A stretch of 64,000 nt of DNA from Amblyornis subalaris (Eukaryota; Chordata; Aves; Passeriformes; Ptilonorhynchidae): the NCBI GenBank assembly GCA_018881555.1, contig JACAXG010000025.1, forward strand, positions 5,339,899 to 5,403,898, read 5' to 3'. The notes beneath the pieces were generated by a model that saw only the letters and a list, made by a program, of their open reading frames with translations, had not been told where the DNA came from and ran no database searches. A program made the position numbers and the translations under genes. Shown in pieces: positions 25,540 through 38,560 of this stretch (its first letter is position 1; every line of letters starts with the position of its first letter).

Positions 25540-25960
25540 ATGTGATCCTGTCTGGCGCTGTAACCCTGACACGGCCCCGCACGGTGTGAAGTGGCTTCAG
25601 AGGTGCTCAGACACGCAGGAGAAGATTTGGAAGCCATGGCAAAGAACTGCTTTCTGAGGTGCANGGTGTGAGCTCTCACAGGCTAAGCAGGAGGGCACAG
25701 CAATAAGTGAGGACATTTTGAGGCAGAGGCCTCTCAGGCACCAACCCAACTCCCTCCCCTGTCTGGGGACAGGACGATGTGACCCACACAGACCCTCAGG
25801 ACTGGCTGAGCTGTACAGAAAGGCTCTCCCACCCAGCGAGCCCAGGCTGCCTTTTAGCCTTCCCTTTCCCTCCTGCACCTGCTCTGCACCTCTGTGGAGG
25901 CTGTGCAGTTCTACCCAGAGACAGCAAATGGTTCGTGTACACCTGTGTGGTTGATAGGTT
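25540..25960. other. GC-rich patch without recognised gene
   Basis: Visibly the most GC-rich few hundred bases of the window, with several CpGs near 25554-25583 and a C-rich stretch at 25738-25900. Overlapping open frames occur on both strands (up to 93 codons), which GC-rich DNA produces by chance because stop codons are rarer. No domain, promoter or splice pattern is convincing. Confidence 0.4.
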
Positions 25961-28900
25961 TGCTGTCAGGGAACCAGTGATGTAGAATGACAGGTCTCAG
26001 ACAGTGCAGAGAGTCACTGACATCTGAATGTTTACAGTTTTTTCCTGAAATAGCCAAAATTTATCCCTTTACAGCTTCCACATGATCAGAACACCGTGTT
26101 CATTGGCTTATTTAAATGTAAATGACATGATATTTTTATCTCTAGACCTCTGCATTCTTAACCTAAACTTCCTTTTTGTGATTTGTGACTAATTTTTATT
26201 TGTTTGGTTTTGCTTTTTATTTTACTTTTGACTGACATTTAGTTAATTTGATAGTATGATTTAATTTAATTTCTAATAGAAGTGTGGCTGATAATATAAT
26301 GCTTGAGAGATAACTCCAAATTGCTATGTATCACTGAAAAAATAAGGATTTAAAGTAGTGCCAACATGAAATACTAATGTCAGGAGAAAAACATTACTGT
26401 TTCCTGCCTTCAAAGAATCAGCCCTTGTCATCCCAGTATCCTTTTATCATTCTTAGGCATTTTTACTTTTTACCTAAAATTTATTTTTTTTAAGCATGTA
26501 AAAAATGAGACAGTTCATTGAACTTAAGAAAGTTCATATTGTCCTATTAAGTCAAATCCTTATATTACATTATACAGCTTAGGTTTTGTCTTGGAAAAAA
26601 AGCGTTTAATGAGCTTTTGTGTAATGTTAGATATTATTCATGCAGGTACAATAGGAAAAATGGTTTCCTACATAGCTTATAAGCAAGGAAGTTCACTGGT
26701 AGGCATGTAATTTCTGAGGAAAACACATTTATTATTCACTCAGTAGAAACCTGAAGGAAAATTGAAAGGAAAAAAAAAGTGCTAGAATAGACCTTTCGGG
26801 AAATGCTGCTCTCATCCTCTTCTCAGAGGAAATTTAAATCAAATTAGAACTAGCATATTTTCATACAGCATTTATAAGCATGTCAATTTGGGGGAAAAAT
26901 TATGATCTGTTTTTACTAATTATCAAAACCACTTTGATTTTTACAACTGTTCACAAAATTCAATGCACCCACATTCGGAAGTACCTCTGGGTAACCACCC
27001 GCCCCCTCCCCAGATGAGTCCACACTACTGCTCTGCATGTCACTGCTTACTGAAGCAATTAATCACTTTTTGGGACCATTTTAATCTTTGACCTGATCAG
27101 CTTCTCAGAAATTCTCTNGTGCTAAAGCAAATAGGAAAGGCAGAAAACAGAAGCTCAGATTTAAACTGGCTGTTNGTCCCTTCCCCAGAGCAAAACAGTG
27201 AGGTCTGGTGAGCAGGTCACAAGCCTGGCCAGGGCTGGAGGAGCTGGGCAGCCCCTGGAGGCAGGGAAGTCTGTCCACTATTAGTGCAAAGACAGGGAAG
27301 ATAAGCAGATCATCATAGTGTAGTACAAGAGCCAAAAATGGAAAATTATGTCAATTTACAGACTGTATTATGTTGTTTCCATTTTGGAGAAGAGATTTTA
27401 AATATCTAAGGATGAAGAAATGCTGAAATTGAGTCCCCACCTAAACAGTGACCACAGCTGGTGGATGTATGTCCTGATTGCTCCATCAGGGAGCCTTAAA
27501 TTCCACCACAGCATATAAATTTCTTTGCTCCCAATAGTATTTTAGTCTTTATTTTCTTTAAATCCTATGCATGAGCAGGTTGGTTCCTACCTTGCTGTCT
27601 TTAAGTCTTCTGAAAGTCACACCTCTTTAAAGAGGCTAATGAGCTCCCACTTTAACAGAAGTACTGGAAAGAAAGAGAATCCCATGGAACAGTTGGAAAA
27701 GGGAAAGATATATGCACCATCACATTGCACTTGTTACACTACTTCGTTTTATATGAGGATATACAAACAAGTTACAGATGTCAATAACTATTCTCCCATT
27801 CACAATATGTGATGTTAGCTCATTTCTCAAGAAGAGGGAATAATGAAGTTTCTACAGAAACTTCATAATTAATAGCTCCCAGTGTTAAGCCTTTTTCATT
27901 GGCAGATTTTTAAGTATTTTCCAGTGGAACTGCAGGCTCCTGTACAACAACTACAAGCCTACTAGACACAGTTTGGCCTTTCCTACCTACAGACCATTGG
28001 GAAATATTACATGGAAAAAAACCTGACCCACTTCCCTCATGTCCTTGATTCCAAATCATTTAGGCTTTAGCTCAGTAAGTGGCTTAGGTCTCATTGGATA
28101 AATAAGCTATATCAAATTAAATAAACATAGTCAATGACTTTGGATTCAAACATAACTTGTTATGTTAAATGCAAGCACATACTGATAGATGGTTATGAAT
28201 TAGGGCATCTGCTATTAAAACCTTTAAGGCATAACTGCTGTATTTGTACCACTTTCATAGCAGAGTCTGCTGACACAGAAAAAAAGAACAAAAATGGTAT
28301 TGGGCATTCCTAATTTTTCTATTTATAGCTCGAGCATACTTGGATGCATGAACATTTCAGATTTCTACTTCAATAAATTAAGAAGAGAATATTTATACCA
28401 AACATCACTAGAAAATTAATTACCTTTAGAGGTCCAATTAAGGTCTAAATTATTCCTGCTTGTCTGTGATATCAATGATCTTCATTTAGGTAGTAAATTT
28501 AATTTGTAATATTTAAAGCCATTGTGCTGACATTTTTTTAAATGACATGACTAAATGCAGAAAAAATTATAGATGCCCTGAAAAATTTGCTCATTTATAA
28601 AACTGAGCTTATTAACCTTGATTAGCTCCATTGCTCACGTGGTCCATTGTCTCATACTGAGTTCTTATGAGATTTGTGAGAAAGTGTGGGCACGCAGGGG
28701 AGAACTGCGAGACAAAACCCCACTGAACCCCCAGGAATGGCCACTTGCAGAGGATCATCCGCATGGCAGATGTCAGTAGGATGGTTCACTTATTAGCCCC
28801 TTATTCCAAGACTAATAATTTTTAATTTTAGAAACGTGGACATAACCCCATAAGTAATTTATTTTGGTTCATTTTTATTCTCATGAAGCACCTAATAACA

Positions 28901-29499
28901 GATATAGAAGAACTCAACCTTATTTTGCAGGGTTCAGCAGAAGGGTTTTGGTTTCTTTGTTTTTCCCTGCATCCAATTAAAGAGTAGGTGATAATACACT
29001 GAATAATTGAGGAAGAGAGGAACATTACGAAGAAAAAATGTTGGGCACTTTCAACAGTGGAGTACAGAAAATAGCATATTTTTCTGTCCTTATATTCTTC
29101 TTGCCATGGCATTTTAAGTAGGGACTACAGTTTCTGTTTGAGAAAATAAACTAAAAGGGTTTCAAATCGCACTGAAATGCCAGAAGATGGACTATCCTAC
29201 AAATGTGAAGATATTTGTTCAAGGGATCCCCAATTCACAGCCAGATCACTTCCACAATGATATTTTTTGCCTTAATAGTTGCTTCTATACATAGATATAT
29301 ACATATTTTTAACATATTTTCAATTTTAATGATTCATTACCATAATGCGAGTGTGTTTATACAGAAAAAGAATTCTACAAGTCAAATGCAGATTGCAAAC
29401 CTACACTCTCCAGAACTGGAGGGTTTTCAAGGACCTCATATTCTGTCAGGTTCACCCACTTAGTTTAATCATGCAAGTAACTAATGGGGTTAGCATAAG
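25961..29499. other. Unique AT-rich DNA, no gene seen
   Basis: No exon or mobile element recognised; a slightly GC-richer spot lies at 27180-27290. Open frames are at most 94 codons without domains. Confidence 0.55.
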
Positions 29500-29610
29500 A
29501 GGAAAATTCAGGCTGAGTATCCAGCAGGGAAAAACGATAATCTGGACAGTCGAGATGTGCCGAGCCATGAAATTAGCCTCCCTGAGGGACGTGGAAGAAA
29601 CAAGAAAATT
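29500..29610 (+). mobile_element. Decayed L3/CR1-like LINE ORF2 C-terminal relic
   Basis: The plus-strand translation FRLSIQQGKTIIWTVEM, followed by CRAMKLASLRDVEE, lines up with the C-terminal end of CR1/L3 ORF2 (family pattern F-R-L-D-I-R-K ... W-N-R-L-P-R-E-V-V-E). At DNA level TTCAGGCTGAGTATC and the GAGGGACGTGGAAGAA stretch are the best-kept parts. No tail remains, so the boundaries are approximate. It is more diverged than the other CR1 copies in the window. Confidence 0.5.
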
Positions 29611-30622
29611 CTAAAATACCAGAAAGTTGCTGTGAGGCAAAGAGCTACATGGATCTGAGACCTCCAACAGGCACCCTCTGTCTGACTCCTGGAGTGACTG
29701 AACGCGCTGCTGCGCTCGCGCTCCTGCCAGATAGGATCACGCCCAGAGCAGAATCAGAAGGGAAATGGGAGGTTTATCAACTTCAGAACACAGCTGTGCT
29801 TTCTAGGTTGAACAGCCGATAAAAATGGGGTTAAGCTCATGGTTCAGGCTGTCAGTCAGTGAATGTGATGTGTAGGCTGCTTCCGGATCGTGTCCTACAT
29901 TGTGTGGGGGAGGAGAGACAGGGGCAAGCTTTGGAGAAGTAACATTTTAAAACTCCCTGGAAAGGCTTGTCAGAGGACACCTGTCAGGACTCTGACGGTT
30001 TTTGTGNTTTTTTTTTTTTCCACTTTTGACTCCCACAATAGCTTAAAACTACAAAAAGAGTAGTGAGGAAAAAAATAGGCTGGGACACACATCTCCAGAA
30101 ATAGAGAAATAGAAATAGATTTGAATAAGCCAGGGTAAATAAAATTGTTAAAAGAAAATTTACAAAAATTATCTTCCACCCACTTCTGAGTTGGTGCCCA
30201 TATTTAAAGACTTTCTTCCATCCCAAGTGCTCTGGTGATGGCTAGGACAGCTACTCTTGGCTCTATTTCTTTCCTTCACACATTTTTTGGGGTAAAAAAA
30301 GCTGCCGGAAAGTGGGAGTTTTATGAAAGGAATCATGAAATGTTATGGGTAATGCTAAACAAATTATGTGTTACTCTACAAAAATGGCCCTTTCTTTGGG
30401 TAAAAACCAACAGATGCCTGAGAGAGATCAGTTTACCTCTCTCAAAGCAGTGATAAACCTACTGTCAAGGGCTATATATAGCTGGCAACTGTGGAGGCTG
30501 TGAAGGGTCAACGTTATGGAAGCTGCTTTCCTGACAGTCATTTCTGAAAAGCTAATAGCGATTTGGTATCTTGATGTCACCCTCTGCAACAGGTATTTCC
30601 ACACATAAATGATGTACTGTGC
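29611..30622. other. Unique DNA with small CpG-rich spot
   Basis: A short CpG-dense run lies at about 29701-29725 (GAACGCGCTGCTGCGCTCGC). A T run follows an unresolved base at 30007-30019. No gene seen. Confidence 0.5.
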
Positions 30623-30690
30623 CCTAGCCTAGGATTCAGGACACCTCAGTTCATTGCTTTTTATGGTCCCAGAGCTGCTGGGACCTGTAC
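30623..30690 (+). mobile_element. Possible MIR-like SINE relic
   Basis: CCTAGCCTAGGATTCAGG followed by ACACCTCAGTTCATTGC resembles the avian/reptile MIR pattern TAGGA-TTCAGGACACCTGGGTTC. Only this part is recognisable. Confidence 0.4.
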
Positions 30691-33600
30691 TTAGACATTT
30701 TCGTCTTGGTCTATCAAGTTTATTACTGCTTTACTAAGCAGGAACTACCCTAACTCCCCTCTCTGTACACTGTCTGACATGATGGGACCAATTATCAGGA
30801 CGATTACACAGTTATGATAAAAGTTGTTGTTAACAATATTTGGGCTGCTGGGCATTACAGTTTTTATTTTTCCCCTGTTTCCCTTGTTGTTGTTTTGTTT
30901 ATTGTATGTTATTCATGTATATTGCAGGCAGTTTATAACACTGTGGAAAATAGTCCATCTTTGACAGTCAGCATAAGCCCTTCCTGCCATTCTCCTAGAC
31001 CATACCTATGATACTACCACAGACAGTTCTGAACACAATGCAATTTTAGAAATTGAAATGAGACCTTTGCAGTATTTAAAGCACCTGGGTGAATTTCCAT
31101 TTAGCTGGCATCAAAATTTGGACGTGAAGAGCTCTGGTTGCCTTAAGTTCTGTTTCTCCATATGGTAAACTAAAAAATGTTTCTGATCCGACTCACACAA
31201 GGATTATCTCATTTTTCAGCCCTTTGAAGCCCACGCATTAGGCATTTCTCCAAGTACCACACCCAATTCAGCAAATGCTTTTGGGACACACCTACCACAC
31301 AGCAGTATACACAATATGCACCCATCTAAAGTACTCTCCAGCTACACCAAGCAGCTAAAAAGAGGAGAACTTGGATTTAACTCTTCTTTTTGAGATGCAA
31401 ATCCGCTATTCTGGAGAGTGCAATAACTACTAATCAACTGGCTAATGTGAGTTGGCATTTTCAATTTCTCCTGTAAAAACCTGTTCCGCATTGCACAAAA
31501 GACTGGAGGGAATGGGAGAGAGTGCAGCAGAGCCTGACTCCGTGTTCTCATGATAGGCACTCACCTGGAAACACAGAAATATGGCTCTCTATCTTCTCTA
31601 ATAGTACTGTTTATGCATTTCATTCCACCACTATTTAATGCAAAAGATATAAAATTAGGAGTCCATGAAGCATTAATTAATTTATAACCATTGTTCACTG
31701 GCTTTCATCCTCTGAGAGTAGAACATTTTGTGCTCTGGAATATGAATGGCAAGCGCTACTTCTCTACTCTCTCTGTTCCCTCTACTTTCAGTCTCACCAA
31801 ATCACAAGCTCTTTTACTTACACTTAGACCTCCAGAGTTCTTCAGTGCCACCTGTTTCAGGTTACCCTGAGACAGCCAAATGTGGACAGCCAATACTGCA
31901 GTAGCATGGCAGATAAATAAAAGGAACTTCCAAGAGCAATGCATCTAGCAAGTGACTCTTTAGAANCACCATAAAAAAAATTCTCAGCTCCTCTTAGCAA
32001 ATAGAGTATCTACCTGTGAAGCTGTCAAGCTATAACAGGGATCTCCGGCATTCCTTTCCTTCAAGATAATCCTTTCCTTTGTTGCAAATTCTAAATTATT
32101 GAAATGACAAACATTCACAAATTTTGAAAAGCAGGATTCACCATGAAATTCCAGAGCAAAGTTATGCATTATTGGCGTGATGTAAAGTGCAGGAATACAC
32201 ATTGTTGTCAGGATAAACAAACAGCTCAATTTTCCCAGCCTGTTCACTTTGCACTTGCCCAACCACATCTGCACAGTGTAATAGTCTCTTTTCCTTTTCT
32301 GGTAATTCTTTCTGGCCTNTTGTAAGAAATGAAGAGAATTTTATTTTCTTTGCTCACTAGTTTGTATGAGTTCTATCATCATTAAGAGGGGTTGAGGACG
32401 GTTACCCTCATGGAAGTCATGTTTCAAGACACAGCCCAAGACTTTAAGCCACTCAGTGCCTGTTGATAGCAAGTTTTATTTGTGCCTCTAAACGTTTCTA
32501 TGTGAAGGTGAGGTGCAAGGACTATGTGAGGGACATGAATCCTTAAGTTTGCAAATATTAATATTATTTTGCTTTTATTGGAATAGTCAGAGCTTTAGCT
32601 TTTTCTCTCCATGCGAGGAGTAGAAAAAGCAGTAAATTAATTAACCTGTTTGAAGTGTAGAAGCAAGGAAAAGTCAGGAATCATGGTATTTGCTTATTCA
32701 GAAAGCCTCTATTTTATAGAATCACTCCTGTGGTCCCTTTTCTGTTTTCTAACTGCATAGGATAAAGCAGGAGATGGTGTAGGTTCTATTTGCATTTTAA
32801 TTCTATACAAGTTATTTCAAAATGTTTCTTTTTCTTATGTTGGTACAGACATGTCATATCGCTGCTCTTTTTTTCCTGCTTTGACCAACATTTACCAGGC
32901 TTGTGAAGGCACCTGGGTAATCAGCTAGTTCTTTAACATTGATGAAAGATGGGGAAGAGAAAGTTAGGATAGAAAGATAGCTAAAAATAAGCAAGCATGT
33001 GAGGTATATTTGGAAACACTGAGGCAGACATGACCTGAAGAGCACTGTTGAAGACAACTGATCTGCACTGATTTTTTCAGCTACAGGGTTGTACTGCTTG
33101 ACCCTAGTGCGAACATACCAAATTTTTCAATGGTTCCTGAAACCAATTTATTATTTCAAACCACCAAATTTCTTCAAAACAAGAGCTGGAATGAGACATT
33201 AAAGATTACTTGCAATGAGATATAAACTCCATGTCTGCAAGTCCATGTTTTCTACCCATATCGATCAAGCTTATAAAGTAAAGATCAGAGAGAAGCTTGC
33301 ATAGACATGTTAGTCTTGGACATACTGAACTTAAAAATAGAAGCAATAAACACAGCCCATGGAAATCAGCATTGTCTAGAAATCTGTATATTTAACCGGG
33401 ATCTTGGGTACCTTTTACAGCCCAGGCTGAATGTAACAACATTTCAGCTACACTATTATTACTATTGTGCTAACTTGGAAAACTATCTCAAATTCTACCT
33501 AACAAGCAGAAGCAACATTACTGAANAGGGATTTGTGATAGTTTTCAGAAATACTTCTGAAATCTGATTGATACAGTCAGCCAGCCACCAGTTTTCCCTC

Positions 33601-33832
33601 CCACATACATCTTTTGGGTATAATGAAATGCTTGATCTGATAGAAAACTTTCCTATTTTGAACATCCATGTATTTAAAAAGTGCAGTTGCAGGTATTTAT
33701 AAATATGGTGTAATTTCAGAGAAACAAAACCATTTGACTTAGAAAACATTACATAAATTCAAAAAAAAAAGAANTTTTAGCAATGATAAAAAGAAAACAT
33801 TGTCCTTTTCCAACTTTTTTTTCCATTTCTAA
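30691..33832. other. Unique DNA, no gene seen
   Basis: No exon or mobile element recognised; open frames up to 96 codons without domains. Confidence 0.55.
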
Positions 33833-33850
33833 TTTTTTTTTTTTTTTTTT
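33833..33850. repeat. Poly(T) tract, 18 T
   Basis: Eighteen uninterrupted T bases followed by ACACAGG, which by itself resembles a polypyrimidine tract plus 3' splice site. The downstream sequence reads into stops quickly in the frames I checked, so no exon is called. Confidence 0.85.
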
Positions 33851-35528
33851 ACACAGGACCAACAAACTAGCCCCCATGCTTCAAGGTTAGCAACATTTAA
33901 ATTCAGATATTCATGCATATAATCCATAATGACAAAGGACTGTAGCTGAAGCTGCTTCTATTAAGAGAAATTTCAGACACTAAAACCATATCCACTAAAT
34001 AATTCTGATTAATATCTTCGGCATCCTGAAGAGACTGTGAACCTGTTACTCATTTAAACTGAGCAGGATAAACCCCTCTGACAGCTCTGCCAGTGAAATT
34101 GAAAGCTAGAAGCCCGAATTCCTTTGAGGGTCCTGGGCAAAGTTTCCTAATGTTGGAGAAAATCAGATTCAGTTTCTTAAAAATGTCATGATTTTAATAA
34201 TTCAATAAATGTCATGATTTATTTTTTCAGCATAACAAATACTAAGCAAGAGATATACTGCTCTTCCAGGTCTCTTTTATACAATAATGAGTAAGAGAAC
34301 TCAGAACGACACTACTCTAACCCATATATCATAAATTCCCAAATAGGAATAAAAAACTTACCCCAAAAGCCTAAAAAATATATCATACACAAACAAAGCC
34401 ATAATATTACTAGCAATATGAGACAAGGGGTGCATATAAAGATTTCCTACCGTGAGACTGATATGGTCTCTTAAATATTTTACTCTAATGTCTTTTTTAA
34501 CATTATTTCTTTCAGGTTTTTGCACATTTGTCAAGGCTGAGTTTGTTGCATTTTAAGACAGCCTGAAAACACAGCAACTGTGCTTATTCTCTTTGTTCAG
34601 TCTCGGCTCCGTTAAAAAACAATCTACTCCCCACTTTCCCCTCTATTAATTTCTCAGCAGCTATGAGCAAACTTTCAGTACTTTCACAATGTATAGTTTA
34701 CTTGTAGAATTAGTCAAACTTTCTGGGAGGGAATGGGAGCATTAACGAAGGCTTGTGGCTGTTTCCACAGTCATAATTTGGAACAAATGCGTTGTTTTGT
34801 TACCGAAAAATGAAGGAAACGACTCATAATGCAGCACATATATTTCCATAGGTGCATGGGGGTGCGTGTCTAATGTTCTGCCCACCTGATTTCCCCTGCA
34901 TTTTGAATTTTAAATTTTATTTTCCACTCACTGTCCATACACTATCATGTAATGTGGATAAGTTGTTTAAGTAGGTGGTATTTCAATCGNAGCTAAGAGG
35001 TCACGGATCTTTCTTTTTTTAAAAAATCTTTTGTGTAGATAATCAAGCAGTAAAACCTTTATTTCCTTTCCACCATCACTCATGAGGCTGGTGTGGTTTA
35101 ACACTCTGAGGTCTTCAAACACTTGTGCATTTTGTAGGGAAAAGCATTTCCATCCGCTCAGTGAAGGAAAGGAAGTTTTAAGGTAAAAGCCTTGTTTGAT
35201 AAAAGATTCTGCAAATAGAGAAAATGATAGTGTAGCCATTCAAAAACCCCACAATACAGTGTGCGCTGAGAAAGAACACCTAAGAACTTTCCAGAGTAGT
35301 CAATTATGGGTTCTGACATCAGGAATTCATGGCAATCATTTTGTGAACAAAGTCACAAGAACAAATCTTGAGATAATTCAGTGCTCTAACACTCTCATGT
35401 CTTTCCTCCCTACTTTTCCTGTCATGGCGGAATCAGATGTTACAGGTGAAATCTCAGCTGAGAATATAATCAAGGGAGACATTCCCAGATCTGATTAGCC
35501 TACAGTCCAAATAGGATAATGACAGAAG
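33851..35528. other. Unique DNA, no gene seen
   Basis: AAATGTCATGATTT occurs twice, 26 bases apart (34181 and 34207), a small direct repeat. Open frames up to 100 codons lack domains. Confidence 0.55.
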
Positions 35529-35595
35529 GAGCTGAGTCACTTGCCTCAGTCTATATAGAAAATCAGAGCAAAAGCTGGAAACAAAAGTCTGTTTG
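35529..35595 (+). mobile_element. Possible MIR-like SINE relic
   Basis: GCTGAGTCACTTGCCTCAG, then AAAATCAGAGCAAAAGCTGG, resembles the MIR core (AAGTCACTTGCCCAAGG ... GTGGCAGAGCTGG). Similarity is weak and spread out. Confidence 0.35.
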
Positions 35596-38469
35596 GGTCC
35601 AAACCAGTTTGTGTGGGTAGCCATCGGTCAGTCCATCTTCCCACAGGGCTGCTTTGACAGCAGTACAGGAGAGGAAATCGTGACACTCAATCTTCATGCC
35701 ATGCCAGAACATTTCAACATGTTTCTTCTTTTATTGCCTCAGGTGGCCATTTGTGACACCGGCTGCACATTAAGACAAAAACTATGGAAATATGGAAATA
35801 ACTTGCACCACTGTGTTCCTTACAATGATGAGCAAAGACCCTTGATCCCAAATGTAGCCGAGCACTGGACTCAGGTGATGACAGTTCTGAGGAGACTGAT
35901 ACAAAGTAATNAGGCTGAAGCCAGTAATTTATTCCACTTACCAAATTTGCATTTGTCAAAGGTAAAGATTTTGAGCTTCTATATTTCCTCACAATGGTGT
36001 TTTTAGGAACCATTCTTAAACTAACCATACTGATCTTTCTCAACTCCTAGGCAAGGACAGAAGATCAGAGTCATAAGACATTGGAAATATTGTGAATCTG
36101 TAATGGAAAGAACATCTCATTCCCAAAGTATTCATATCCTTCAGGGCCAAGTGCTCTCTGTAACCGCTTATAAATCGAGTTAGCACTGTTACCATGGACA
36201 CTTTCTCTCCTCCTTTTAATAAGAAATATGTAAATTTGGAAATAAGTAGAAACAGAACTACATGATGTTTTTTTCCCCTGTTCTTTTGTTCTTTCTGTTG
36301 TGTTGTATTTGTTTGGGTTTTTTTGATTTATTGCCAGCATTTCTAAGTGAACGTGAAATACTTTCCCTCTCACCTTTTCCCATCAAATATAAATGAATAC
36401 TAGTTAAAAAGGGGAAGTATATTAACTCCATCTCAGTAGTTTAGTGAAAGAACAATCTCTTATCCATGTTGAGCAGCACTAAAGTCTCCATATGCAACAG
36501 GTTAGAAAACCAAAAGAACAAAGCAAGAGGAAAGGAATCCTGAGGTTGCAAATTCTCCTTCTGCCATGGCAAAAGGCAAGCTATCCAGGCAAGAAAATCA
36601 TGTTTGTTACATAAAAGCAACTTATTCATTTATAATGAAGAAGAGGAAAAAAAATGTAGGAACAAACAACAACAAAACCAATAAACATGCAAATTCCTAA
36701 CTCTGCCTTCAAAACATACTCAGTTTTAAGACCTGTTTATCTTTCAGAATAGCTGAAGAAATAGGAGAGAAGAAGAAAAAAGAAGTGTAATCTCCACCTT
36801 TAAGAAATGGCTTATGGAAAAAGCTTAAGCTGAGGAGACTTGAGTGAACAAGATGATTTCATAATACAATTTGTGCCAGTTTAGTAATGACACTAAACAT
36901 GTCAAGAACAATCATCCAACAATTCAAGTCACGGCTTATTTATTTATTTTAAATGGGATTTTTTACTGGTGCCAGACTTCCTCTAGAAACTAACTCAATT
37001 GAGTGAAGCTGGGCAGTGCAGAGTTTTAGTCTAAGAAACATTCCACCACTTAAATTATCTTCCTGTGGGTGCTCCATTTTTTTAGAAGTTTGAAGGAAAA
37101 ATTTTTCAAAGTGTTTTCAAGGGGAAGCAGTAAACCAGGTTACAGAATGCTTTCCACCTGCGAGCTGTGAAGGGACCTTGGCCATTGCATGAGATACAAG
37201 GCAGGAGGTGAGAAAGGGAGTATGATCTTTATGTATGTACTGAAATAACAAAGTTAGATCTAAGTTATACTTCTTAAAGGCTACAGAGGAAGTTGAAAGA
37301 CAAAGGTTTTTTTTGCCTTGTGGACCTACTTTATGGTGGACATCTCCAAAAGGTAAAGAGATTCAGTTTATTCAGTATTGGTTGGTTACTTTTCTTCTGG
37401 AAATTCTGAAGTCTGTTGTGGTGTAGCAAATGTTTCAGTAGGAATTCACCCCCTCTAAATGCAATTTGTTAATAGGCAACCACTTTCTGCTGATCGATTG
37501 ATTGATTAGAGAGTGAGCTGAGACATGGCGGGAGAGTCATTTCACTGATGGCAGGCACCTGGTTTAAGATGTGACAGTTCATTTTCTGTAATGTCTTTCT
37601 CTTTCCACTGACAAGAGCTTGTTTGACACACTTGGACTGAGCATCTTTCAGGCAGGCAGATGAATCCCCCTACCCTTTGGCTCAGGCTGGATGTGATTCA
37701 TCTTGTCCAGCAGTAGCCAGACCTCGCTGTGCTTCTCCTTTACTGGTGCCTGCTAAGACTTGCACCTGCTAGAGAAATCTTGCTGGGAGAAGATGAAGCC
37801 CAGATGAAGAGAGCTGACGGAAGAGTGAGTTTCATTACAACTCAGTGGTTTGATATTCATGCACTGGCTGTATAAGTGAAAGCTTCTCTCTGGTACTTTC
37901 ATCTCTCCTTGCATTCAGGGGCTTCAAAATGATTTTCAGAATGGAAATTCATACCCTGTTGGAGTTGATCAATGGCCCAAGGATTGATGCAGAAGAGAGA
38001 TTGCTATGGCTACAGTCCAAGGGAAGCCCCAGGACCACAGCTATAAGGGTCGATACAATCACAAAGCTTGTCTAGACTTTATGTCTAGCAGTAGGTGACA
38101 TCTGGGTAAAATAAGCTGGTACTGGAGGTAAATAAAATAATATACTGGTTATCAATACAGGCACTCAAGTGATGCCACTTAGAATCCTGACTAAGAAAAG
38201 CTACAGCTAAGAAAAGTTGTAAGACCGATCCTTAGTTATAAAGCACCAGTACTATGAGGGCGGATTATTTCTGATCTTTTATGGGTATTCCCTGAGGCCA
38301 GCATTCCAAATTAAACTGTTTACACTGCACAGAGTATGCAGAGCTGAATGATTTGAAAGGATAGGTAGAGTGACTATCTGCTTCAATATTTTATAATAGC
38401 TTTTCTATTAAAAGATAAGCAGAGAGGTCTGTGAGAAAGAATAAAAAAGTGGAAATCATACAGTCCTGT
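35596..38469. other. Unique DNA, no gene seen
   Basis: A 137-codon plus frame (35593-36006) crosses an unresolved base and has no recognisable domain or codon pattern; it is not called as a gene. A GATT-type run lies at 37494-37507. Confidence 0.5.
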
Positions 38470-38560
38470 AGTTTAGACCTCATTCTTCCACTGACTCTTT
38501 TTTTTCCTTTGGTTTTGGGTAAATCACTTCTATTGTGTCTCTTGCTATCCCTAATTATAA
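38470..38560 (+). mobile_element. Probable MIR-like SINE relic
   Basis: CATTCTTCCACTGACTC, then TTTTGGGTAAATCACTTC, then TGTGTCTCTTG follow the order of the MIR pattern TCTGCCACTGAC ... TTGGGCAAGTCACTT ... CTGTGCCTCAG. Three matching blocks in the right order make chance less likely. Confidence 0.45.

Noticed and set aside
35593..36006. 137-codon plus-strand frame as a gene
   Set aside because: Crosses an unresolved base, has no recognisable domain, and a 109-codon frame overlaps it on the other strand.
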